Positions 7,359 through 17,706 of a stretch of 64,000 nucleotides of DNA are shown piece by piece. The notes beneath the pieces are model-generated. The model saw nothing but the letters and a program-made list of their open reading frames with translations. It was not told where the DNA came from and searched no databases. Source of the stretch: Aeromicrobium endophyticum (GTDB taxonomy: Bacteria > Actinomycetota > Actinomycetes > Propionibacteriales > Nocardioidaceae); NCBI RefSeq assembly GCF_003586285.1, contig NZ_QUBR01000001.1:62001-126000 (forward strand), read 5' to 3'. A program made the position numbers and the translations under genes. Position 1 is the stretch's first letter, and each line of letters starts with the position of its first letter.

Positions 7359-7858
7359 GGCTTTTCTCCTTGTGATTCGCGATTGTCTTCATCGCAGTAT
7401 AGGGGCGCGATATCGAGGGTCCCGGGACCCCGTCCTCCTCGATATCTCACGCCAGGGTTATACCCGCCATTGTTCGATCACCGTCACGCCTCTCCAGCCC
7501 CCTCGTACCGCGCCGTCACTGGGGATGTGGCCCGTCATTCTGCCAGCGACGACAACCGACGACTGTGCTGAGAAATCGGCCGACGCCGATATTCGCGAGC
7601 AGACGCTGAGCCCCAAACACGCCTTACACCGACCCCATTGTGGCGTTATCGACACGATGTAGCGAAATAGCCAGCGCCGGTTTATGGACGACCGTCTCGA
7701 TTCGAGCCGAACCCACAAGACGGCGAATTCAGAGGCTTTTACGAGGCGTCTTCCGCCGGCTGCCGACCACCGATCTGTTGTCTCGTCACCGGCGATGCAG
7801 CAAGATCGAGGACGACGGCATCCCCTAGAGACCGCCGACTGAGCGAAAGTGACGCACC
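7359..7858. promoter_or_regulatory. 500-bp divergent control region between lsr2 and pspA
   Basis: This non-coding gap separates the divergent lsr2 and pspA genes and is less GC-rich than its surroundings. A TATACT on the lsr2 strand about 40 bases upstream of its start could be a -10 element. GATATCGAGG (7409-7418) and CCTCGATATC (7437-7446) form a 10-bp inverted repeat enclosing a second palindrome, GTCCCGGGAC (7419-7428), which could be an operator or a leader hairpin for lsr2. The remaining 400 bases show no open frame with coding character. Lsr2 self-binding in this richer-AT stretch is possible. Confidence 0.45.
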
Positions 7859-8602
7859 ATGGCACAGAAACAGTCCATTCTCGGGCGCATCGGACAGCTG
7901 ACGCGCGCCAACATCAACTCCCTCCTCGACAAGGCCGAGGACCCCGAGAAGATGCTCGACCAGCTCGTGCGCGACTACACGTCGTCGATCGCCGAGGCCC
8001 AGGACGCCGTCGCCCAGACCATCGGCAACCTGCGTCTGGCCGAGGCCGACCACGCCGAGGACGTCGCCGCCGTCAAGGAGTGGGGCAGCAAGGCCATCGC
8101 CGCCTCGCAGAAGGCCGACTCGATGCGCGCCGCCGGCCAGACGGCCGAGGCAGACAAGTTCGACTCGCTCGCCAAGGTCGCCCTGAGCAAGCAGATCAGC
8201 TTCGAGAACGAGGCGAAGACCGCCGCCCCCCAGATCGCGGCTCAGAACGCGACGGTCGAGCAGCTCAAGGCCGGCCTCATCAACATGCAGGGCAAGCTCG
8301 AGGAGCTCAAGGGCAAGCGCGACCAGCTCGTGGCCCGCGCCAAGACCGCCGAGGCCCAGGCCAAGGTGCAGGACGCCGTCTCGTCGATCAACGTCCTCGA
8401 CCCCACCAGCGAGCTGTCGCGCTTCGAGGAGAAGGTCCGCCGCGACGAGGCGCAGGTCGCCGGTCAGGCCGAGCTGGCGTCGTCCAGCCTCGACGCCCAG
8501 TTCGCCGAGCTCGAGGGCGACTCGACCCAGACCGAGGTCGAGGCCCGTCTGGCCGAGCTCAAGGCGCTCGCCTCGGGCAACCAGTCGTCGATCTCCGAAT
8601 GA
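7859..8602 (+). CDS. pspA: PspA/IM30 (Vipp1) family membrane-stress protein
   Basis: The 247-residue protein is almost wholly alpha-helical with long heptad-like stretches, as in the ESCRT-III-related PspA/IM30/Vipp1 family. It opens with an amphipathic helix that binds membranes (ILGRIGQLTRANINSLLDKAEDPEKMLDQ), including the characteristic EDP turn. Family members assemble into rings or rods on the inner membrane face and protect it from envelope stress. ATG 7859 has only a weak upstream ribosome site. A DUF2505 gene follows 31 bases downstream and may be co-transcribed. No pspC-like or Rv2743c-like partner is adjacent. Confidence 0.9.
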   Translation: MAQKQSILGRIGQLTRANINSLLDKAEDPEKMLDQLVRDYTSSIAEAQDAVAQTIGNLRLAEADHAEDVAAVKEWGSKAIAASQKADSMRAAGQTAEADKFDSLAKVALSKQISFENEAKTAAPQIAAQNATVEQLKAGLINMQGKLEELKGKRDQLVARAKTAEAQAKVQDAVSSINVLDPTSELSRFEEKVRRDEAQVAGQAELASSSLDAQFAELEGDSTQTEVEARLAELKALASGNQSSISE

Positions 8603-8633
8603 CGCCGACCCGCTGCTACCAGAGGATCACCCC

Positions 8634-9119
8634 ATGAAGCTGTCCGAGAAGTTCTCCTACCAAGGCTCCGACGTCGACGCGGTCTACGGCCTGCTCGTCG
8701 ACCAGGCGTTCCGCACCGAGTCGTGCGCCAACCAGGGCGCGACCGACTACGAGGTGACGGTCGTGCCGTCGGGCGAGGGCGCCACCGTCACGATCGTCCG
8801 CACCCAGGACGCCGACATGCCCGACTTCGTCAAGAAGCTCACCGGCAGCACCGTCAAGGTCAAGCAGACCGAGGTGTGGAGCGGCCCCGACGGGTCGGGC
8901 AACCGCACGGCCGACGTCAAGGTCAGCATCATCGGTCAGCCGGCCGAGATGGTCGGCAAGGCCAAGCTGTTCGCCAAGGACGGCGGCGCCGACTTCACGG
9001 TCGACGGCGACGTGACGGTCAAGATCCCGTTCCTAGGCAGGAAGATCGAGCCCGAGGTCGCCAAGGCCATCCGCGCATCGCTGCGCGAAGAGGTCGAGTA
9101 CGGGATGTCGAAGCTCTAG
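8634..9119 (+). CDS. DUF2505 family protein (SRPBCC-like)
   Basis: The 161-residue product matches actinobacterial DUF2505 proteins, which have a START/SRPBCC-like ligand-binding fold. Typical features are the opening MKLSEKFSY strand, the helix VDAVYGLLVDQAFRTE that lines up with the lid helix, several paired strands, and a C-terminal long helix EPEVAKAIRASLREEVEYG. A hydrophobic ligand is possible but unknown. The ATG at 8634 has GAGG eight bases upstream. It follows pspA and overlaps the convergent DUF6912 gene by four bases at the 3' ends. Confidence 0.75.
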   Translation: MKLSEKFSYQGSDVDAVYGLLVDQAFRTESCANQGATDYEVTVVPSGEGATVTIVRTQDADMPDFVKKLTGSTVKVKQTEVWSGPDGSGNRTADVKVSIIGQPAEMVGKAKLFAKDGGADFTVDGDVTVKIPFLGRKIEPEVAKAIRASLREEVEYGMSKL

Positions 9120-9412
9120 CGACGCACCAGCTCGATGACGGCGGCGATCTCCTGCGTGGCGAACCACGCGAGGTCGCCGCTGTCGTCGAGGTCGACGTGC
9201 AATGACGCGACGTCGACCAGCGACACCGGCCCGTCGGGGTCGTCGACCTCGGCCGCAGCCGCCACGACTCCGTGCTCGGCAGCCTCCTCGAGCGCTGCCA
9301 GCTCGTCCTCCTCGTCGGTGGACGCCGCGACGAACGCCTCGGCGGGCGTGACCGCCTCGCCGGCCGCCAGCGCGGCCAGCTCGTCGGCGCTCAACCCCAG
9401 ATAGACCCTCAT
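9116..9412 (-). CDS. DUF6912-like small acidic protein
   Basis: This 98-residue protein is strongly acidic, with an Ala/Glu-rich helical middle. It starts MRVYLGLSADELAALAAGE and ends in a helix EIAAVIELVRR. Small proteins of this layout are conserved in Nocardioidaceae and relatives and are labelled DUF6912; the function is unknown. It lies downstream of the acyltransferase gene on the same strand (39-base gap) and its stop overlaps the end of the convergent DUF2505 gene. Confidence 0.55.
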   Translation of the reverse strand: MRVYLGLSADELAALAAGEAVTPAEAFVAASTDEEDELAALEEAAEHGVVAAAAEVDDPDGPVSLVDVASLHVDLDDSGDLAWFATQEIAAVIELVRR

Positions 9413-9451
9413 GCTCGCCCTCTCACGTTCTCGTCGGTCAGTCGAACCATG

Positions 9452-10855
9452 TCACGTGCGCGCGGGTCGTTGACGGCCCCGCGGAGCACGGCTGCGCCGG
9501 TCGTCGACCGACGTCACCAGCTCGGCCAGGGCGTCCTCGATGCACTGCGCCAGCACGTCGACGTCGGGGATCGCCTCGCGGTCGGCGACGATGCCGAAGA
9601 ACACCTGACCGTGGTAGGACGTCACGCCGATCGCGACCGCCCGACGTCCGCTGAGCGGGATGCAGGGGTAGACCTCGGCCACGGCATGACCGGCCAGGTA
9701 CAGCGGGTCCTGAGGGCCCGGCACGTTGGTGATGACGATCTGGTGGTTGCGACCCGCGCCGGCATCGGCGACCCGCGCCCCGACGGCGTGGAACGTCGAC
9801 GTCGCGAAGCCCGGCAGCGCCGCCAGCTTGTTCGCGGCGACGGCCGAACCGGTCTCGCGGTGGTCCTTCAGCGCATACGACACCTGGTGCAGGCGCACGA
9901 CGGGGTTGGACTCCCCCACCGGCAGCGACAGCAGGTGCCCGCGCACCTTGGAGCCCAACGAGGTGGGCAGGCCGTCCTTGGCCACGACCGACATGGGCAC
10001 CATCGCCCGGAAGCTCGTCTTGGCGGTGACCGCCTCGGCCCGGGTGAGCATCCAGCCGCGGATGCCGCCGGCGATGCAGGCCAGGATGACGTCGTTGACC
10101 GTGCCGCCGTGCTCGTCGCGGATGCGGCGCAGGTCGTCGAGGCTGACGGCCAGCGAGGCGAAGCGGCGGTGACGGCTGAGCTCGGTCGACAGGACGCTGC
10201 TGGGCGCCTGCCCGTCGGCCCCGACGACCGGCAGCTTGCGGGCCAGGCGGCCCAGGTTGTGCTCGGTGACGCGCAGCGCCTCGGCCGGGTGGCGGACGTT
10301 GTGGCTCACGGTGTCGACGAGCAGCTCGGCACCGTGGGGCTGGGGCCGCGGGTTCCACTCCTCGTAGGGGATGTCGCGCTCGTGCGCGCTGTCCTCGAGC
10401 AGCACCTGCGCCAGGTCGACGGTCTCGGACCCGTCGACGAGCGCCTGGTGCGACTTGAACAGCAGCGCGACGCGTCCACCCTCGAGCCCCTCGATGAGGT
10501 AGAGCTCCCACAGCGGACGGTCGAGGTCGAGCCGGCGCGCGATCAGGCGTCCGACCAGCTCGTGCAGGGAGTCGGTGGTGCCGGGGCGCGGCAGCGCCGA
10601 GCGTCGGACGTGCAGCGAGATGTCGAAGTTCTCGTCGTCGATCCACACAGGCGTGCCCAGCGCGCCCGGGACCGATCGCGGGATCTGGCGGTAGCGAGGC
10701 ACCAGGTCGATGCGCTCGTTGATGACGTGGATCAGGCGGTCGTAGTCGAGCGGCTGGTCGCCGGCCTCGAGGATCGCGAGCGAGGCCACCTGGCGGGGCA
10801 CGGTCGGGGTGTCCTGCTGAAGGAACATCGCGTCCAGCGGGCTCAACCGTTGCAT
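9452..10855 (-). CDS. WS/DGAT-family O-acyltransferase with altered HHxxxDG motif
   Basis: The 467-residue length and sequence fit bacterial wax ester synthase/diacylglycerol acyltransferases (WS/DGAT), which move fatty acyl groups from acyl-CoA to diacylglycerol or alcohols at the membrane. It opens with MQRLSPLDAMFL, typical of the family, and has PLWELYLIEGLEGG before the active site and NHQIVITNVPGPQ in the second half. The normal catalytic motif HHxxxDG reads here as His136-Gln137-Ala-Leu-Val-Asp141-Gly142, so the second His, usually the general base, is Gln. Activity is therefore doubtful. ATG 10855 has GAGGAG five to six bases upstream. It lies 41 bases after the CpaE-like gene. Confidence 0.85.
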   Translation of the reverse strand: MQRLSPLDAMFLQQDTPTVPRQVASLAILEAGDQPLDYDRLIHVINERIDLVPRYRQIPRSVPGALGTPVWIDDENFDISLHVRRSALPRPGTTDSLHELVGRLIARRLDLDRPLWELYLIEGLEGGRVALLFKSHQALVDGSETVDLAQVLLEDSAHERDIPYEEWNPRPQPHGAELLVDTVSHNVRHPAEALRVTEHNLGRLARKLPVVGADGQAPSSVLSTELSRHRRFASLAVSLDDLRRIRDEHGGTVNDVILACIAGGIRGWMLTRAEAVTAKTSFRAMVPMSVVAKDGLPTSLGSKVRGHLLSLPVGESNPVVRLHQVSYALKDHRETGSAVAANKLAALPGFATSTFHAVGARVADAGAGRNHQIVITNVPGPQDPLYLAGHAVAEVYPCIPLSGRRAVAIGVTSYHGQVFFGIVADREAIPDVDVLAQCIEDALAELVTSVDDRRSRAPRGRQRPART

Positions 10856-10896
10856 GACTCTCCTCAAGACGACTTGCCAGAGAAGTTACCACCGGG

Positions 10897-12045
10897 TCAG
10901 TGGCGTGACCCCGCGAGCGCGTCGGGCACGGAGACCGAGTCGAGCAGGTGCGACGCCAGCACCTCGACGCGGGCCACGAACGGCGACGACGGCACCGCCT
11001 CGCGCGGCGTGCGTCCGCTCATCACGGCGAGATCGAGCCCGGCACGGTCGTACGGCAGGTGGACGACCGGCTCGACGCCGGTGAGCCGCAGGACGGTCGC
11101 ACGTACCTCGCGCTCGTTCCATCCGAGCGACGAGCGCATCATGTTGATCGCCAGCACCGGCCTCACGTCGGGCACCACCGTCGCCAGGTCGTGGACGGCC
11201 CTGACCAGCCGCGACAGGCCGACCGGGTCGGGGCGCCCCAGGACCACGACGGCATCGGCCGACTCGACGACCTGCACGGCCGTCTGGTTGCGTGAGGGCC
11301 TTGGCCCGGCGGCCGGCTCGAGCGGTGAGCCCACGTCGGCCACGAGCAGCCGGGTGCGGCCGCGCAGCTCGTCGAGCACACCCTGCAGGGCGCTGGACCT
11401 GACCTGCGGCCACATGTCGGCCCGCGGGAGCCCGGTCAGCAGCCGCAGCGACGGATCGATCTCGAGCAGGTGCTCGACGACCTCGCCGGGCCGGCCGTTG
11501 TTGACGGCCCGGCAGGCCGCGACGAGCCCGCTGACGTCGTCGAGCACGCTCAGCAGCTGGCCGAGCGTGCCGCCGTAGGTGTCGGCGTCGACCAGCACGG
11601 TCTCGATGCCGCGAGCCGCCGCGGACGATGCCAGGCCCAGCGCGACCGTGCTGCGTCCGGGCGCCCCCGCCGGCCCCCAGACCGCCACGAGGGGCGCACG
11701 ACGGTCGGCGACCGGCTCGGGCTGCGACCACGTCTCACGGGCGATCCGGTCGAGGTCGCCCAGTCGCAGCTTGCGGCGGATGCCCAGCGCCTCGCACCGC
11801 CCGGCCTCGGCACCGACGGCCACCACCTGCACGCCGCCTCGCTCGAGCTGGGCCACCGCATCGACGTCGAGGCCTGCGAGCTCGGCCGAGATGATCGCCG
11901 CCGAGGCCACGTCGGTGTGGGCGACCGCCAGCAGGTCGGCGACGTCGACGCAGCGGCGCACCAGCCTGAGCACCGGGGACGCCTCGAGCTCGCGGATGGC
12001 CGCCTCCTCCCACGCGGCACCGCCGGCCGCGATCACGACGTCCAT
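10897..12045 (-). CDS. CpaE/TadZ-like P-loop protein
   Basis: The 382-residue protein resembles CpaE/TadZ and septum-site-determining-like ATPases of actinobacterial Tad/Flp loci. The N-terminal 120 residues look like a receiver-type domain without a clear phosphoacceptor. The MinD-like domain follows with VAVWGPAGAPGRSTVALGLA. This deviant Walker A lacks both lysines expected of MinD (Arg replaces the last), as in many TadZ proteins. VLVDADTYGG and LLVADVGSPL are the remaining P-loop strands. Such proteins position the pilus machine at the membrane. ATG 12045 starts one base after the SAF gene stop. Its usual partner ATPase gene, cpaF, survives only as a fragment about 5 kb away. Confidence 0.8.
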   Translation of the reverse strand: MDVVIAAGGAAWEEAAIRELEASPVLRLVRRCVDVADLLAVAHTDVASAAIISAELAGLDVDAVAQLERGGVQVVAVGAEAGRCEALGIRRKLRLGDLDRIARETWSQPEPVADRRAPLVAVWGPAGAPGRSTVALGLASSAAARGIETVLVDADTYGGTLGQLLSVLDDVSGLVAACRAVNNGRPGEVVEHLLEIDPSLRLLTGLPRADMWPQVRSSALQGVLDELRGRTRLLVADVGSPLEPAAGPRPSRNQTAVQVVESADAVVVLGRPDPVGLSRLVRAVHDLATVVPDVRPVLAINMMRSSLGWNEREVRATVLRLTGVEPVVHLPYDRAGLDLAVMSGRTPREAVPSSPFVARVEVLASHLLDSVSVPDALAGSRH

Positions 12046-12046
12046 G

Positions 12047-12706
12047 TCACGCGATCCTGACGAGAGTGACGTGGCCCGTCGCGACGGTGCTGACCACGTC
12101 GGTGCCGAGCTGCGACTCGTCGACGTCGACCAGGACGGTCTGCGACAGCGAGCCGCCCGCCGCGGCGCCCTCGTCGCCCGAGCCGAGCACGCGCACGCCC
12201 TCGAGCACGCGGACGGCCTGGCCACCGGGCTCGTCACCAGGCCCCGGCCCCACCCAGACGTCGACCACGTCACCCTTCGCGAGGTCGGTCGGTGCCGCGC
12301 CCGCCGCCACGCTGAGCGGCAGCTGGCCGTGCGACGACGAGGCGCGGGGCACCAGCGACTCCTTGCTCACGAGGGAACCCGGTGTCAACGGGTGCGCCCA
12401 CACCAGCTCGTCGAGCGGCGCGTCGAGCTCGTCGTCGGTGCGCAGGTAGCTGTCGGCCGAGCCGGACGGCAGCCGCACCTTGGCCGGACGCAGGTCGTCG
12501 CGCGACACCGCGTCACCGGGGGTCGCAGCGGAGCTGACCGACCAGTACTCGACCCGGTCGTCGCCCGCAGCCGCGAGTCGCGCACCCAGCACCGTGGCCA
12601 CGAGCACGAGCATCACGCCCAGGATGAGTCTCGGGTCTCGCCACGGCCGGATGCGCAGCCGCGATGTCGTTCCGCCTGACCGTGCAGGCCCCCGCCAGTT
12701 CGTCAT
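12047..12706 (-). CDS. SAF domain (CpaB/RcpC-like) membrane protein
   Basis: The 219-residue product has one N-terminal membrane segment (LILGVMLVLVATVLGARL, about 28-45) followed by a SAF domain, as in CpaB/RcpC, the periplasmic pilus-assembly protein of Tad systems. The SAF part is visible in AATPGDAVSRDDLRPAKV and LTPGSLVSKESLVPR, and a second beta-rich part contains LAKGDVVDVWVGP. It is translated together with the CpaE-like gene (one-base gap). With cpaF broken and no tadB, tadC or pilin gene in view, this pair may be a relic or may serve another envelope function. Confidence 0.8.
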   Translation of the reverse strand: MTNWRGPARSGGTTSRLRIRPWRDPRLILGVMLVLVATVLGARLAAAGDDRVEYWSVSSAATPGDAVSRDDLRPAKVRLPSGSADSYLRTDDELDAPLDELVWAHPLTPGSLVSKESLVPRASSSHGQLPLSVAAGAAPTDLAKGDVVDVWVGPGPGDEPGGQAVRVLEGVRVLGSGDEGAAAGGSLSQTVLVDVDESQLGTDVVSTVATGHVTLVRIA

Positions 12707-12814
12707 GGCACGGTTCTACCGATTCCTCCGCCCGCCGTCCAGACCCCCTCGACCTTGTCCACAGATGCCAGCACCTCTGGAACGACTGACACCGGCGCAT
12801 GGGAAACTGGACCC

Positions 12815-13066
12815 ATGACCTCCCCCGGCCCGCGTTTCCTCACGCTGGCGGACGTCGCAGAGGTGCTCAACGTGACCGTGCGACAGGTCTACGCGCTCGT
12901 GCGCTCCGGCGAGCTACGGGGCATCCAGATCGGCGGTCGCGGCCAGTGGCGCATCGAGAACGACCAGCTCGAGGACTACATCTCCCGCCAGTACGCCCGG
13001 GCCGACCACGACGCCCGCGAGCTGCTCGACACCTCGGCCGACGACGACGTCACGTCCGACCGCTGA
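12815..13066 (+). CDS. Small helix-turn-helix (excisionase/BldC-type) regulator
   Basis: The 83-residue protein is a single MerR-like winged-helix domain of the excisionase family. FLTLADVAEVLNVTVRQVYALVR is the helix-turn-helix, GIQIGGRGQWRI the wing and LEDYISRQYA the closing helix, followed by an acidic tail. Such domains bind short direct repeats and often polymerise on DNA, as BldC does. It is transcribed away from the SAF/CpaE pair and may regulate it. In other actinobacteria a gene of this kind also lies near secA, so it is probably chromosomal rather than phage-derived. Confidence 0.8.
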   Translation: MTSPGPRFLTLADVAEVLNVTVRQVYALVRSGELRGIQIGGRGQWRIENDQLEDYISRQYARADHDARELLDTSADDDVTSDR

Positions 13067-13571
13067 CCATCACGATCGCCGTCCACACGACGTCCTGAGC
13101 TCGCCCCGACGGCGTCGCCAGGCGCACGAAGTCGCCACCCACCGCGGCGACCGTGCCCTCGCGCGAGCTGCCGTCGACCAGCCGGACGACCACGTCTTCT
13201 CCGGCGTCGCGCAGCGCACGGAACACGTGCCCCCAGCCGAGTGACGCCGCCACCCGCCCGGGGTCGTCCGAGCGACGCCCGGACGCGTGCACGACCAGCA
13301 CGGCATCGGCCGACACCACGTGGTCGCCGCGCTCTGCGCTGATCTGCACCACGTGGTCGTTGGCCAGCGTCACCTCGCCCTCGACCCGCGCACCTCCGAG
13401 GATCTCCAGAGCGACTCGGCCGCCCAGCAGCTGTCGCCAACCGGTCTCGGCCCAGGTGCCGTCGCGGAGCTCGTCGACGAGCGCGTCGCGCTCCTCGCGC
13501 TCCAGCTCGTCGGCCTGGCCCTCGAGATCGTCGAACAACCTGTCCCATCGCACAGCCGCACGGTATCTCAC
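13050..13571 (-). CDS. Conserved hypothetical protein, possible Sm-like fold
   Basis: From GTG 13571 the product has 173 residues; a GTG at 13553 or a start further upstream cannot be excluded. The first 40 residues are helical and charged (FDDLEGQADELEREERDALVDEL). The remainder is rich in beta strands with repeated valine-glycine turns (RVALEILGGARVEGEV, VVRLVDGSSREGTVAAVGGDF), suggesting two Sm-like or SH3-like barrels. I do not know a function. Its 3' end overlaps the convergent HTH gene by 17 bases. The position beside the LysM and Rv3235-type genes is shared with related genomes, as far as I recall. Confidence 0.6.
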   Translation of the reverse strand: MRYRAAVRWDRLFDDLEGQADELEREERDALVDELRDGTWAETGWRQLLGGRVALEILGGARVEGEVTLANDHVVQISAERGDHVVSADAVLVVHASGRRSDDPGRVAASLGWGHVFRALRDAGEDVVVRLVDGSSREGTVAAVGGDFVRLATPSGRAQDVVWTAIVMVSGRT

Positions 13572-13630
13572 CGTCCACAGGTGACCGGATGATCCGTTGA
13601 CACATGTCAGAGAAGGGACTTCGATGTAGT

Positions 13631-13650
13631 CAAACGTCACCAAACGTCAT
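13631..13650 (+). promoter_or_regulatory. Tandem 10-bp direct repeats before LysM gene
   Basis: CAAACGTCAC and CAAACGTCAT stand head to tail, 12 bases before the LysM start codon. A 10-bp direct repeat is the spacing bound by OmpR-type response regulators such as MtrA, whose genes are in this window. Binding is untested, and the position would suit repression. Confidence 0.4.
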
Positions 13651-13662
13651 CAAGAGGCCATC

Positions 13663-14280
13663 ATGCGACTGTCCTGCACCGGCTGGGCGCTCGGCGGGCT
13701 GTCGGCAGCCGCGGCCGTCCTGCTCGCACCCGACGTGCCGTCGCTCGCCCATCAGCTGATCGGACCCTCGTTCCCGGACGCCGCGCTCGCCGGGGCGTCC
13801 CTGCTGGTGCTGGCCCTCGCCTCGTGGTCGTTGCTGGTGGCCGCCGCCGTCGTGCTGGGTGCCTCGTCGCGACTCGTCGCGGCGATCACCCCGGTCGCCC
13901 TGCGTCGCGCCCTGCTGGTCGGCGCCGCCGGCGCGCTCACGATCGCTCCGGCCCACGCCGAGCAGCGGGCCGCACCCGACAGCTCTCCGCACAGCGTCGC
14001 GGGTCTCTCGCTGCCCGACCGGCCCGAGGGCGCATCCTCCCGCCCGCCCGCCAGCGCACCTCTCGCAGGACGGGACACGGCCGACCACGTGCGGGTGCGC
14101 CCGGGCGACACGCTGTGGGCCATCGCGCGACGCAGCCTGCCGCCCGGGGCCACGACCGCCGAGATCGCCTCGGCCACGGCGACCTGGCACAGGACCAACC
14201 GCGAGGTCATCGGGGACGACCCCGATCTCGTCGTCCCCGATCAGCTCCTCGCGCCTCCGTCAGCAAAGGACCTGCCATGA
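13663..14280 (+). CDS. LysM-domain membrane protein
   Basis: The 205-residue protein has hydrophobic segments at about 7-22, 43-68 and 78-100 and a C-terminal LysM domain (about 145-200) with VRVRPGDTLWAIARRSLP and TNREVIGDDPDLVVPDQLL. LysM binds peptidoglycan or chitin-like glycans, so the protein is probably anchored in the membrane with the LysM part facing the wall. ATG 13663 follows a pair of decamer direct repeats. The next gene, an Rv3235 homologue, overlaps it as ATGA, indicating coupled translation and a shared wall- or secretion-related role. Confidence 0.8.
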   Translation: MRLSCTGWALGGLSAAAAVLLAPDVPSLAHQLIGPSFPDAALAGASLLVLALASWSLLVAAAVVLGASSRLVAAITPVALRRALLVGAAGALTIAPAHAEQRAAPDSSPHSVAGLSLPDRPEGASSRPPASAPLAGRDTADHVRVRPGDTLWAIARRSLPPGATTAEIASATATWHRTNREVIGDDPDLVVPDQLLAPPSAKDLP

Positions 14281-14771
14281 AGATCGCCACCAACCTGCTC
14301 GCCCCGGCCACGATCACCCCGTTCACCGGCCCCCAGGCCGAGCCGGTCGAGCCGGCTGCCGGGCAGATCCCGCTCCCGTTCCCGGGGATGGCACCGGTGC
14401 TGCCCGCACCGGTCGAGCGTGGCGACGCGCGGGTGATCCGCGAACGCTCGGCGCGCTTCATGCAGGCGCTCGTCGAGGTGCTGTCGGGCGAGCGGCCCGT
14501 GCGTCAGATGGCCGCATGGATGGCGCCCGACGTCTACGCGCAGCTGACCGCTCGCCTCACGCTGCACGCCCGCGTGCCGCTGCGGGCCCGGTCGGGCCGC
14601 GGCGCGCGCGTCGTGTCGGTGCACGTCGCGATGGTCCACGACGAGGCCGCCGAGATCGCCGGCCGCATGGTCCACCGCGGACGCTCGCGAGCCATCGCCG
14701 TCAGGCTCGAGCTGCAGACCACCCACCGCGGCCAGCAGGCCTGGAAGTGCACCGCCCTCGTCTGGGCGTGA
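14277..14771 (+). CDS. Rv3235 family protein (DUF6459)
   Basis: The 164-residue protein resembles the actinobacterial Rv3235/DUF6459 family found next to secA. The N-terminal 50 residues are Pro/Ala-rich and probably disordered. The folded part begins about residue 60 with RFMQALVEVLSGERPVRQM, continues MAPDVYAQL, and ends with three strands (VVSVHVAMVHDEAAEIAG, AIAVRLELQTTHRGQQ, WKCTALVWA), a layout similar to small NTF2-like or lysozyme-inhibitor folds. Function is unknown. Start overlaps the LysM stop. It ends in a convergent junction with secA that contains the 101-bp repeat. Confidence 0.75.
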   Translation: MKIATNLLAPATITPFTGPQAEPVEPAAGQIPLPFPGMAPVLPAPVERGDARVIRERSARFMQALVEVLSGERPVRQMAAWMAPDVYAQLTARLTLHARVPLRARSGRGARVVSVHVAMVHDEAAEIAGRMVHRGRSRAIAVRLELQTTHRGQQAWKCTALVWA

Positions 14772-14812
14772 GAGAAAGCACGCTAGCCCGCCCGCCCCAT
14801 GGAGGTGACCAT

Positions 14813-14910
14813 GGGCCGAGCGAGCGCAGCGAGCGAAGGCAGGCGCCCAGGCGAAGCCTGGCCGCTGCGAGGTACGAGCAGCGGAGGCGGCGACGAAGGA
14901 GCCGCGCGCC

Positions 14911-14913
<3 letters not shown>
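14813..14913. repeat. 101-bp structured repeat, copy 1 (Rv3235 gene / secA junction)
   Basis: This element has the same length as the copy at 37421-37521 and differs at 10 of 101 positions by my alignment. It can form three hairpins: CCAGGC-GAA-GCCTGG (14847-14861); CGCTGC / GCAGCG with loop GAGGTACGA (14863-14883); and GCGGC / GCCGC with loop GACGAAGGA (14887-14905). Its last three bases are the secA stop codon. The middle stem differs from copy 2 by three compensatory base-pair changes. It probably acts as a bidirectional terminator or mRNA-end structure. Confidence 0.8.
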
Positions 14914-17643
<2,730 letters not shown>

Positions 17644-17706
17644 GAAATGCACTCCTGGAACGGCGGTGGCCACACAGCGGCAACTGATGCGGACGGATAA
17701 GCCTTG

